Source: Mangifera indica
Lineage: Eukaryota; Streptophyta; Magnoliopsida; Sapindales; Anacardiaceae
DNA: 64,000 bases
Direction of reading: 5' to 3'
NCBI RefSeq assembly: GCF_011075055.1
Contig: NC_058141.1
Coordinates: 13,463,639 to 13,527,638 of the forward strand
Position 1 is the first letter of the stretch; every line of letters starts with the position of its first letter. The notes beneath the pieces were generated by a model. The model ran no database searches. It was not told the origin of the DNA and saw only the letters and a program-made list of their open reading frames with translations. Of this stretch, positions 46,603 through 58,959 are shown piece after piece. The position numbers and the translations under genes were made by a program.

Positions 46603-46621
46603 GTTGTTGTTGTTGTTGTTG
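46603..46621. repeat. GTT microsatellite
   Basis: Six uninterrupted GTT units. Confidence 0.9.
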
Positions 46622-47520
46622 CTATTGCATCTAATACCATTACTTAATTCTATAAACGTCTAAATATTTCATCTCCCTTGGTTAATACTTTTATCAATTT
46701 TTGTTTGATTTTATGTGACTGTTGTCACTCCACTATACCTATCAAGATAAAAGAAAAAAATTATGTGAAAGTTTTTTAAATAAGAATTATACTTATAACT
46801 TAAATAATACTCTATCTAGATTATAACTTTAAAATATGTATAATCTGAACCTAGAATCTAAAACACAACATGACCCATACAAGAAAAGAAGATGTAACCA
46901 ATATAATAAATAAATTTTATATGATCAGTAGAATCATAAAAAACTCTAAGAAATACAAAATTAAAAAAAAATGTTAGATCCCCACTTAGATCGGCAAATA
47001 ATAGAGTCCAATGAGACACTCTTTTGATTGACTAAATTCAAAATTTGGTATGCATTTGAAAGAGTTGTTTTTTTCTAGCATCGAGTAGTATGTTACAACA
47101 AAACTTCAATGGTTTGATGGGTAAATCCTCATTTTTACCATGCACAACATGCTTCTTCTATCTTCTATTGCTACTAGCAATGGATCTGATAATTGATGAT
47201 GTGACAAACACATCTTTAATGGAAAATGTTGCCTTCAGAATATAGATCCAATTCATTTTCAATATAAATGATTGTAGCTTCGTTAACAAATACATTATTA
47301 AGCATTACTGCAACAATTCTCTTAGCTATTACATAATAATTAAATTTTTCAATAATTGTTAAATAAATAGTTTCAACATCATGTATAAAATATAACAATT
47401 TTTGTAGTAAACACCAATTACTATCCAAATAAAATATTGTAACACTTAAAACATCCATTTCAGATCTAATTGACAAAATATTAGAAGTGAGTGTAATAGA
47501 TATATTTATAATTTTTTTAA

Positions 47521-47683
47521 GAGCAATGCTATATTGACACATTTTTAAATACACAATTAAATAAATGGATAATGTGTTATTATATGATTGACTATTACTT
47601 TATCTTTAATTCAGAATCTCTCGGTTACATGATGATATATCATTTGTATATCTAATTATATGTTCAAAAATATAGTTTTATTG
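47521..47683. mobile_element. Small MITE, family with TATATGCACA-type ends, copy 1
   Basis: Starts gagcaatgctatattgacac and ends gttcaaaaatatagttttattg; the halves are roughly inverted (wgatnnatnntgtgtyatta patterns on both sides). It has the same plan as 49174-49354 and 62445-62680. Confidence 0.6.
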
Positions 47684-48466
47684 AAATTTTTTTTTTTTTT
47701 TTAAGTTTCAAATTTAATTTAATATAAAATTTCAAAATACCGATTCTAATTATATTCCTAGTAAAAAATCTACATTGTGGACTAAAAGCGGGCCTAATTA
47801 CTTTGATACAAAATTTTTGTCTGATAAAGAAATGAGAGAATTTATAAGGACTATAAATTTTGTTGCTTCATCTTGTAATGTTGCCCTAAGGATAACACCT
47901 ACATGTGTATTTAAGGATATTTTGATCATCTCCTACAATTTAAGTTGAATTATCATGTTAAGTGTTGCATAAGGGGTGAAATGGTCATTCACAAGAGCGT
48001 AACGCCTCTCCAAAGCCTATAAATCATTTTCAGAGTTAAGCGATCCTTCATGAAGTTGGGAATAATTAACCAATTGAATTGCTCATTCCGAAAGGAAGAA
48101 AGCACATTCCGTTGTGGCGATTATTGAGAAACGTGGTTATGAAAGACAGGAATACACAATTGTAAGGAAGATAACTGCTTTAAATATCCGTTCATATAAA
48201 GGGTTGTTGTTGAGCTTAACCCTGTTGGAGTTTGGCTGGATTCAAATCCATACACACATTTTTTTAACAAGCAAAACAAAATTTATGTAGTGAAATTACC
48301 ATCATGTTCGGAAGGTCAATACACCAAGGTAGAAAATATTGACAAGTGATTACAGAAGTCACCGAGATAGAAAATCATGTTAAGTACAATTTAATCTTAT
48401 CATGAACCAACAAGATTAATCAGTGAGCACAATGAGATTATGTCATTCCATTGGTGAAGAGCCCTC

Positions 48467-51400
48467 TCAATCTTCGACATCAACCTTTACACTACCTAGC
48501 ATTATAGCAGTCAGCATTAGCTTACCTGCGTATGGGAAATCCTTATGCTGCATCAATATTGCTTCTACAGAAGAACTCATATCCTTCAATGTTAGAACTT
48601 CCATGTTTTCCTGTCTCAATGGCAACACTTCGTCAAATCCTTCATCGATAGTTTCTGCATCAGGTCCATAACACCTACTTGATGCCTGGAACAGCAGTGT
48701 GTCCCTCAGTTGTTGCAATGTTTCCCCTTCACTCCATCCTTCTGCTATTGACGCTTGATAGAGTTGCACCCAATCGTCCAGATTGGCAGCATTCTTCCAA
48801 CATTCCTCCAAAAGGTTCCGGTGGCTCTTACGAAATGAGGAACTGGTACAGGCAAACACATCAAATGCTTGCAATGCAAGCTCGGGGTTTTCACTTTTAA
48901 GGCACAGCTCTATTAGCTCTTCTGGACGAAAGAGTGAACCTCCAATATATTGCTTCACTTCATCAGCGGGAAGAATTTCTATGATTTTTTCCTACAAAAA
49001 TCCAAGAAGTTGCAATTGACAATCAATAGACTAAAGCTACTTAAATAAATATTGGTCAAACTTTAAAATGTATTATAGTGGTGTCTCCTTGATGCTATGA
49101 ACAGCTTCAGACAACAGCAACTTGGAACTTGAAGGCCAAGTTAATTCTACAGCAACATGCTTATTTATTAATAAAAGAGTAATACTATATGCACACATTT
49201 TTTTAATACATAATTAGATACGCAGAAGATGTATTATTATGTAATTATGTGTTATTTTATCCTTTTTTAATTAAAAATCATTTAATTACATGATGACACA
49301 TTATCTATGTATCCAATTATATACTAAAAAATGTATGCACATAATTTTATTGTTAATAATAACATAAAACAATAAGAGACAAAAAAAAGGACCTTCCTAC
49401 TAGAGAAAGAAAATCAAATTTGGATTTGCTGCCATGAAAATACAACATACCTGCAGTTTCAAAATTTTTGAATCAGCTTCAATGCGTTTTACTTTTGTCA
49501 CAGAATCATCATCTTTACCTGCTGGCATAAACTCAAAAGAAAAGTGTTAGCAAGAGAAACACATAAATTGTATCAAATACAAAGGCTGAAGAATAGAAAG
49601 CCATCTTACGAATGAAAAAAACACAGATGGGATGATAAAGAGTAAATATATTGGATCATCCACCCTTTAACGAAATCTCCCACCTAGAAGTAAATTGTAT
49701 CCATGAAGATATGTTTTTAACAATCTGGGATTATTGCATGAGATTTAGTTATTTCCTAAGGTTTTACTAACGAAGTATTGTACAACTATGCTTGATTTAT
49801 ATATGGTTACTATTGAATTGCAGAACCTGGTGCCAACTTAGTTTTAGGGTTTCATTGAAACAATACATATAGCTCCTATACTAGGTGGTTAACAGCAGAA
49901 TTTATTCAAAATAAGTTTAGATGAGGGCTATATAAGGCCATGTGAGTAGTCATACCTGCCATGGCAGCTATCTTCGAAAGATTCAAAAAACGCCTTCTGT
50001 CTGACAATGTTGGCTCAAAAGCAAAACAGTCAGTGTCTTCATCATCTTCAGTTGCTGAAACAGAGTCCTCATTGTCAGAAAGAGCTAACACGTGAAGAGT
50101 TTCAGATGCAGCAGAAAATTGATGAAGAAACACTTCATGAACCCACAGGAGATCCCGATGATACTTAACAAAAACAGATAGCTCTTCTGGGAACTCTTCT
50201 CCAAGCCGCAGAAGCTTGGAGAGTTGCCTCTTCTCATACAGTTGCTTAAACACAAATTGACAGAAACCTCCAGTAGGTCCCATGCTTTCATGCTGTGTAA
50301 TCAATCATTTATAATTATCTTAGAACAACAGAAGCATAAAAAATATGAGTCAGTACCAAAGTCAAAACCATTTCAACAGCTTCTAAAGAGTATCCAGAAG
50401 AAAGTAAAATTACAATTAAAAAAATAAACAAAGCCTGCAAATAAGATAATATGAGAACTTTTTAGAAAGGAACTTATTTGATCAACTCCAGTAAGAATGC
50501 AGGGGAAAATCTTCAACAAGAAGATGATCCCTTGAAATAGGAGAAAGCTTCTTGGAGTCCAAAACAGATGATTTTGCTTTGGAAGTTAAAGAAACACTAT
50601 CTTACTGTTTTAGGAGATTCAAACCTAGATCTAATAAGTTGTAAGGGGCTACCCGTTCTTTGGTTCAAACATATTTTCTCTTCTCTAACAACACAGACAT
50701 GCATGCATATTGACTGAAAAAATGAGAACAGCAAAAGGAAAGTAAAGAAAATCAGACATAGCTGGATATACAAAATCAATTAATAACCCACATAGATTAC
50801 AAACTCCAGTAACCATTAACTAGGCACCAAGTTTATCTACATGTTCTTAATTAATTGTACTAAAGGCAGAAAAATGTTGAAAATTAAATCATGTTGCGAT
50901 ATTTGTTTCTGCAGATGAGAAAATTTAGCATTTAGCTGTACATTATAGCACAGAAACATATATTAATTCCCTTCTCTATTATTTACTACTGAATTTCAGC
51001 TAAACATTCAGTAAAAATGAACCACCAACAAAACAAAATCATGTGTTAAAAGCAACAAAAAATTTTTATAAAACAACTGTTATAAAAATCTTTAAAGATT
51101 TTTTCAAATTAAAAAACAGAAGGCATTGATTAAGAAAAAACAAAAGGTTTGGTTCAACCAAAACCTATTTAAGAGAGCTTTAAGAAAATCAACCAGAAAT
51201 TTCAAATCATTGCATGATCGTTATTAACAAAATATCAATAATGACACGTGTAACAGCACTAGCCACATATGGCATCAAAAGCAAAGTAGAACGATCATAG
51301 AATTTAGAAGTAGTGGAATGAATTACAAAATAAGAAATGCATAACAAAGTAAACAACCGTATCAATACCATAAGACTTCTAAGCAGTTCTGAATCATTAA

Positions 51401-54400
51401 TGTCACAACATATTTTCCACATGGTTTTGTAACCTTCATGCCGTTTTGCAATGGGCAGCAAACTTGAGGAAAGCTTTTTGAGTATTTCTACATTTTTTTC
51501 TTCTGCAGATTCATCCATGACCTGCTAAAAAAAAATAAATAAAATTAAGAATACATGTAAATCCACTAGTAACACAATCTGAAAGTTTGCACAGAAAAAG
51601 TTTTGACCTGATTGTCAGCTGCACCAGAACCTCTGACTTGTTGATAGAGGGACTCCAGAAGGGCATCCCGTCTGTTCCAATATTCATTTGAAAGACCTTT
51701 GTGCTCTTCTCCTCGCTCAAATCTTGCTGTGAGTGCACCAGTATAAGCTTCAAGCAAAACTTCAGCCAGTTCTTCTAGATGAGCATACACATCTAATTTT
51801 GCAGACATATCAAGTCTAGGTTTTTCATTTGACAGCTGAAGCATGAAAGAAGCAATGGTCCACATCCCATTACGTGCAATAGGTTGAGAATACCAAGGTG
51901 TTAAGCCCTCAGGTGGTGGATACCACATATGATGCTCATTTCTATATTGTAGGGCAGTGCGAACAACTGTGACACATGCATTTGAGAGCTCACATGCTCT
52001 CTGGATCTGAATTCCATCTGGCTGGTCTACACTAATTACATACTGTAGCTGTCTGTCCAGGCAATAAAACACTTCCTCAAGATCAGAAACCTTACTGTAA
52101 AAAACTTCAGCATTATCTCTATCCATCAGAAGAACAGTATTACGGCGAGCTCTCTCACCAACTAATTGAATAAGATCCCACAGAGCACCTGAGGTATGAA
52201 TCTCTGAATGAGAATGTGGGGAACCAACCCCAGTTGAACGGCTCTGACTAATCATGTTTTGAAGTTCCCTTAGCTGAATCATTCCTGACAGTTTTTCACC
52301 ATGTTCCAAAATTGTTTGCAAAGAAAGTCCTGCCAGCAGAAAGAAATAAGTTGAGCTTAACAATGCCTTTTCCAATTATTTATTTTGACAGTGAGAGTCA
52401 AGATTTCAGCAACCCCAGTATGGATAAATGTTTAACTCCATTGTAAGAGAGCCTTAATACTCTAGTGACCCAAGTGAGTTAACCCCTCCAGATGTATGCT
52501 AGATACTATGATAACAAAACTTTGCACCAATCACAAGAAGAAAATTAAGATGCTGCTTTCACATCACACTAAGGCCAGCATCATACTGAAAACAATTATA
52601 ATTAAAGTCATATACAACACATATCAATGCTTATCCATATTGAAATACTAAAGTTTAACCATGCAATATCTTCAATCATGTGTCTGATAAATAGGTCAAA
52701 GGCTAGCACATGGAAAATCTCATCTATGTTGGCAAACATAACCATGAAATTTCAAGCTTTGACACAGTCAATATATAATGCAGACAATAAATTAGATTGA
52801 TATAATTGTAAAACTCATTTGCAGGAGATCATACTCTGTCTGGAACACAACTCCTCATGGCACTTGGATAAAGCAAGAAACTGGAGAAATTTGTTATGCT
52901 TCTGTTGCTTATCCCTGAGTTGAGTGGAAATCATTGACACAATTTCAGCCCCTCTAGTTGTTGTCCAGTGTTTAGCCAAAGTGTCAACAATAAATTTGCT
53001 AGTCCGGGCAAAAACACTTGTTTCTCCATCCTTTTCAAATGCTCCAGAATCCTGAAGCTTCTTGAATGAACCATCAACTTTCCCAGATAACAGAAACTCA
53101 TGGAAAAGATGACCAAGTAATGCTTCAGATTCTTCGTCTCGGGCAGCTCGACGTGCTATCCCGGTCATAGCAGCCTTCTGTTTATCTCCAGCATCCCATG
53201 CATCAGAGCTAACTCTTTTGGGAGCAACATTACCTACCAGACTAAGGTTTCTTCTCTCTTCTTGGGCAGATCTTTCATTTGAGCTTCCTTTACGGGACAA
53301 GCTTCGCTCAGGTGGTTCAACTCCACCAAGTAGAACTGCCTTTTCTGGTATTGCCCATATTCCAGCTTTCTCGGTTAGTACAACCCATGCTCCATCCTCA
53401 CCATCATCTGCAGCTGGAAGAACCGAAGCATCTAGAACTTTTCCAGCATCATAAGGAAGGTCAAATTGATAGAGGCGAGTAAAGCTTCTATGATAATGGG
53501 AGACCGTTGCTGTTCCATCGCCAGAAAGTATTATTGCTGATCCCGGAGGCTTTCCTCCAACACGAAGCTTCATGGAGAATAAGAAGTCCTCATCTTCTAC
53601 TCTAGCTTTTGGGATAATCACTTGAATGGGAGCTTTTTTCTCTAAAACTCTATTGTGTACATCAGAATGGATGTTTGTCCCAGATTTATACTGCATGGTA
53701 AGTAGAGAATACTGTGTGTAGCTTGAACTGCTAACACGGTCCTTACAAAAAGTGGCAACAAGAACCACAATCACTTTATTTTGATCATCTACCTGCACAT
53801 CCAAAGGCCAGATTCGCTTCTGACCCGCCAAATCCTTCTTTATACCCAAATCACCATCAGTCCCAACAATTTCATGTGACCAGAGCTTTGACACATTCAA
53901 ATCAGGACCAAGTTTAATATTAAAACACAGTATCTCATGATCAGTCAGTAAAAAGAACTGACTATTAGGTTCCTTCACTGAAAAGAGTGAAAACCCCCAT
54001 ATTAGCGACCTAGGATACCCCTTACTTCCTGCAAGTTGGCCATTTTCACTGCTTTGGGATGCTACATTTGGTATGTCATGGTATACTTTGTTGCAGTGTA
54101 TGCCAGAAGGGCTACAGTAAAACTGCCAAAGCTCACCATTTGAACTACATGCAAGGGCAACACACGTCTGCTGAGTATCAGGAACTGCACAAGTAATCAA
54201 TGAGTTGAAAGAAGCTGTGCCAGCTAAACTACTTCTGACCTTGCTGCTACATTGTTGGCTGTTTGGGGTAGTCTTCCCATCAAAAAGTGAAGATGCCACA
54301 ACTAATTCATCAGAAGATGCAAATTTGGTAACTGGAGTAGTTACCCTTTCTACAATGTTGGGCCAGTACACAATGGCTCTAGTTTTTTGGTTACACAATA

Positions 54401-55489
54401 CAATTCCAACAGCATTGCAATGTGGTGCAACTTTACTTGCTTGCCTTGAAGTGCTATCCCAATTAACTATGCTAAGCAACCAACTGCTAACATTATAGGA
54501 ATTTCTACCAGTATCTCCATCATCCAAAACATTTGAAGGAATTTCAAGGATAGCGCACTTATTGGAATCTGTAGCTGATAAGTAATTCCAAATAAAGAGT
54601 CTATCTCCACAGATAATCCAAGAAAGACATGTTCCCTTATCCATTCCACCAGATATGCATGCCTCACCTGCCGGAGGACAAACAATTTTTTTGGTTAAAA
54701 TCTTCGAACAAAAAAAACATAGCAGCAATTTAAAGAGACACTGAAATGTTTATGACAAGAGCAAAGTTTACAAACCAGAAACATGCTTCCGAAGAAAGCT
54801 GATCTGTTCATCACGAACCACTTGGGGAAACTCTCCAACAAATACAGGCTTGATGGGATCTGTCTCATCCCCTTTCTCACTTTTGCCTGCTGGTGGAATT
54901 CTATAGATGGCACAAATAAAACTATCAGCTATAGTCAATGTGTATATAATACAAAAATTAACACACAAAAGAGAGATCCAAGCTTTGGCCAACCTTTTTG
55001 AAGTATTGTTTACTAAGATTGGAAAGAATTTAATATTAGGCATCTAAAAGATATATCTACTAAACGAGAAACAAGACACCTTCACGATACAAGTTTCAAA
55101 TTAGCCATTTCCTTTAGAATACAAATAACAGATATAAGTACCAAAGATGACAACGATTAACAACAATAGTAAAACAAACAAATCGTAGCATCCATAATTA
55201 TGAAATTGAAAATTTGAAAGGAAAATGAGAATAATCTCACATTTGAATACACATAAAGTACACGATAAAGTGGAGTATTAAAATGATACCTAGCGAGAAC
55301 AGATAAGCGCGTTGCCCAAGGAGCAGGAGTTCCAGTACTGGGCCGATTGGGGACGTAATTGTTGTCGTACTGTGATTTACGGTTCTCAGCGAGTGGAGTA
55401 ACCGGAGAATGTAAATCAGAAGGCGTTTGAAATTGATTCCGGTCCTTTCTCCGGTTCAAATTCTGTCTCTTTGTTCCCGGAGAGAACAT
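48467..55489 (-). CDS. NUP133: Nuclear pore complex protein NUP133
   Basis: Eight exons: 55489-55290, 54900-54776, 54667-52835, about 52329-51608, 51521-51369, 50292-49956, 49518-49451, 48991-48467. All phases agree and give about 1320 residues, the plant NUP133 length. The N-terminus (MFSPGTKR, TPAPWATRLSVLAR) is basic and disordered. A beta-propeller follows (FVGEFPQVVRDEQ, HEIVGTDGDLGIKKDLAGQK, KARVEDEDFLFSMKLRVGG), then helical repeats (ALLGHLFHEFLLSGKVDG, AKHWTTTRGAEIVSM, ERARRNTVLLMDRDNAEVF, SFRKSHRNLLEECWKNAA). NUP133 is part of the Nup107-160 scaffold ring and in plants is needed for mRNA export and for symbiotic signalling. It ends VDVED, stop; the exon copy at 32221 reads on for REGPLPME, so this gene seems to have lost about eight terminal residues. 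The last intron hosts a MITE. Confidence 0.92.
49174..49354. mobile_element. Small MITE, same family, copy 2, in the last intron of NUP133
   Basis: Left end agagtaatactatatgcaca, right end tgtatgcacataattttatt: inverted ends with a palindromic interior. It lies in the intron between exons 7 and 8 and should not affect splicing. Confidence 0.7.
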
Positions 55490-55559
55490 TTTTCTTTTTT
55501 TGGTTTATGCTTTTACCGCCAAAGAGGTTTAGGGTTTATAGGTTTTGACAGTGAGGATT

Positions 55560-56425
55560 GTGAGAACGCGAAGTGGGAGAAATTTTGAATTGGTTTTTTA
55601 CGGTTAAAGGAAAAGCGTGCGCAGATATGGTGTAGTCGAGTGCAGACTTCGAGACGCTGAGTCATATTAAAACTCAATCTAAGCCATCCGATGGGGATGA
55701 AGCAAAATTGAAGCAAACGCAAAGTATGATTATAGGCGCGTAGTCTGCCTTGTACCGTAAATTCATATTCATATTGATATTAATAAAATTTTCATTCCGA
55801 ATGGCCAATAAAAGGTATATCAAATGGGGTTCAAGAGAAAGCAAAACTAATAAATCATTCAAACTTTTGAAAAGAAAAACCTAAGTTCAAGCTTTTATTA
55901 CGTTGTGAAACTTTGATTTAAATTACTTACCAAAAAAATATCATAACGTTTAATTAACCGAAAAGCTACAGAGTATCCAAAACAGCTCATCTGTAAAACA
56001 ACCATCTCAAGATATTCTTCAAAATCACTATCTTTTTTCATCTCTTATGTCAAGACATACATCAGTTTATATTTTCTGAACTTATCAAATCAATAACAAT
56101 CAACATCTGGTAACAATCTCCCCATGAGGCCATAGTATGTACTATAACATCCTGCAGGTGAAATTTCTTCAGAATTGATCCAAACTAATCTTTTATATGA
56201 CATTAAAACTGTATTCTGCTCACAGATTAAGATAATTGATACAGCTACAAAATCAACATAATACAAATATATATAAAAAGGCTTCGTATGCGAACGTAAA
56301 ACCAGTTCTCCAATGAAGAACTGTCAGCAAGACCTTTCCAGGTTTAAGATAAACATTGAGTTGTTTCCTATTCTGTTCCTAAACAAAATGAACTTGATAT
56401 ACATACACCTTGCCAGATTTTTGCA
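55560..56425. other. Spacer between the NUP133 5' end and the SAM gene 3' end
   Basis: Holds the NUP133 leader and promoter and the 3' UTR of the SAM gene. No further gene seen. Confidence 0.55.
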
Positions 56426-58910
56426 TCATGGTTCCAGCTTCAAAGAAACAACTCTTGACTGTCTGTTGCGCTTTGCCACCTTAACAAAGACTACCGAGAG
56501 GCATGATGGAGCCCACCATGGCCTGCGAACCTTTTGTTCCCCTTTTAGGCAAGCCACTAAATAATAAATACATTTTGTGTCAGCAATAATACTTTCTTAG
56601 ATAAAATGCAAAATGAAATAAAAGAACAGCTACTCATTAAGGGGTAAAATGTATATTCCTAAAAGAATTAACTCTCTTAAGTCCTAAATTTGGAGACTAG
56701 AATGTAAAGGTAAAATACAAAGTTAAATGAGAGCTTGTTAATATGGTTGACACACATAAATAGTTGTTTCTTGGAAGACAAATATTACTAAACCATTCAA
56801 AAAATGATAAAAGTATAGGCATCTACCTTCCTTAAACGAAATATCTTAAATATAAAAACCAAACACACTCCCCTATTGCATAATCCAACTATCATTTCAC
56901 CAAAGCAAACTTCTCATTAATTATTTGTCTCTTGTTCCATTAATCACTAATCCTAGAAGGAAACCCTTAGATAATTAAAAAACTGGCACCAAGCCATCAA
57001 TTGATAAACTTGCTTCTGATAAAATCCATGGTTCTAGAAATTCATTTCAGACATTAAAACATTCTCCTTCCTCCATTTATTTCCTTTAAGCACTTTATCA
57101 ATAAAACATAGAACTCATGATGTATTAAAAGACAATCATAGGGGGCGTGTTGACAGCCCTTCACTTGAGTCTAACATTCCAATTTCAAGCAAAATAATGA
57201 AGAAGAAATTTTTTTGTAGAGATCTTCAGCAAAATCAGTAAAGAGAAATCAAATAATAAGGAAGATGACTATCCTCCTCCACATGGCATGAATCAAGACA
57301 GGCAGTCATAAGCAGAAGTTAAGATGCAGGAACATGGTCAAGTTTTTCCAAAATCAATCTGTTATAGAGAACCCAAAGTTATTAAGTCAAGTATGAACCC
57401 TTTTTGCCTGAAGAAGACATAAATAATTTCAATACAACAATGTATGCTCCATGGTGCTATGCACAAAATAAATGGAAATAAACCCCATCTCATTTTCCTA
57501 AACACAACATTAACTTTAAAATAAAAGTAATAATTAGCCAAACATTTTGGACAAAAGAGAGGGAGAAAGATAAAGAGATAGAACCTTTTATTCGTCTGAG
57601 TTCCTTACAAAGTGTGATGAAGTCTCCCCACTTCATATGGCACCGTCGTATAAACCGAAGAATTTGTTCGGTTGTGAACATGGACATGCCCTCCAGGTAT
57701 TCTCCATTGACACCATTTTCTTTGAAAATCTGACGATAGCCACCAAGATTTATCTCTTCCAACCATAAACCAACATCCTGAAAGAAAAACAAAAAGGTAG
57801 GCAGAAGGCAAGCCATTAAACGCAATATCCATCTACAATCATACATGCTCTGAAAATAAAAACAGAAATAATAAAAGAACAGGTAGTCCAACAGTCATTT
57901 TCCGTAAGTCTGCCTTACAATCACGGATGGCTGACTTGTGCTTACTGTTGTATTTTGAAATTTGGTTTACACAAAGCGTTCGGTACTCAGAGAACTAACA
58001 AACAAATCATAAGACAAATCTGGCCCGCTTTATCATAGATAATACATAAAGTTTGCACTACAAACCACAGAAAGCTCCAATCAAACAGCCTATCTTGTTT
58101 ACAAGCAAACTTTCTATGTATCCTTATGACCAACATATAGCAAAAACATGTTATCCCTCTTTCTCAAGATCTAAAGCAAATAGAATATCATTGCAGTAGA
58201 TATAAAATGCCTCAATATGCAATCACAACATCAGTATAACATAGGCAATGCTTGCTCACTTCCACTAAAAATTGATTCATTCACAAAACTTGCAAATTCT
58301 ACGAAGAGGAAAGATACTATCTTTCCTTTCATGTACAAATCAATACAATAGTAAAGGACAAGGTTGAGAATGGACAAAAATGCAATTTGAAACACGCACA
58401 GCACAGCCTCGCACATACATAAAACTTCTGCACTGGAACAGTGTAGTTAGGCTCTTCACTCACAAGATTTCCGAAGATCAGACCAATTTGAGTATGGAAA
58501 ATTTATAAAACGATATCCCATATATGCAAGTAAAAATGAGTTTTAAGTTCATGCCATAGGAATTCAAATACTACAGCAACAGAGACAGAAATCATCACTG
58601 TCAGGGAAAAAAATAATTCCCAACAAAACTAATATAAAAGCTATTCAACCGCTAAACTGGATCATCATCAAACAACCCTTGATCCCATATTGCAACCACA
58701 GTCAAATCATCAAATGAACAACTGGATTTAAGAATACCAAAAAATAATCGGAAAAAGCACGATAGAATTAAGTAAAAGGTGGATTATAAATTTGAGAAGA
58801 TCTAATTAAGATAACAAAAGAAAATTGGATAAAGAGAAAAGAAAGAAACGAATTACCTCGACAGTCCATATAAAGAAATCAAGAGGCTCAGGAGGTCGTT
58901 CTTTGCTCAT
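56426..58910 (-). CDS. Small SAM (sterile alpha motif) domain protein
   Basis: Three exons, 58910-58857, 57777-57585 and 56556-56426, with GT/AG borders and agreeing phases; 125 residues. The start MSKERPPEPLDFFIW leads directly into the SAM domain (WTVEDVGLWLEEINLGGY, EYLEGMSMFTTEQILRF, WGDFITLCKELRRIK), about residues 14-80. A basic, Trp-containing tail follows (RRPWWAPSCLSVVFVKV, KRNRQSRVVSLKLEP). SAM domains mediate protein-protein or RNA contacts; the role of this small plant family is not known to me. From memory the Arabidopsis relative lies next to HSP90-6 and OBE1. All expected residues are intact. The long introns (about 1.1 kb each) account for most of the gene length. Confidence 0.88.
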
Positions 58911-58959
58911 TCTTTAAACACCAAACAATCAATTAAAATTCACCTGAAATTCACAACCA

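Larger units (their letters stand above)
45740..48466. other. Intergenic spacer between ATPase-like copy C and NUP133
   Basis: No gene seen. 45880-46800 matches 39215-40560, and 47960-48420 matches 31790-32190 just before the NUP133 exon copy. It holds a GTT microsatellite at 46603-46621 and a MITE at 47521-47683. Confidence 0.6.
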
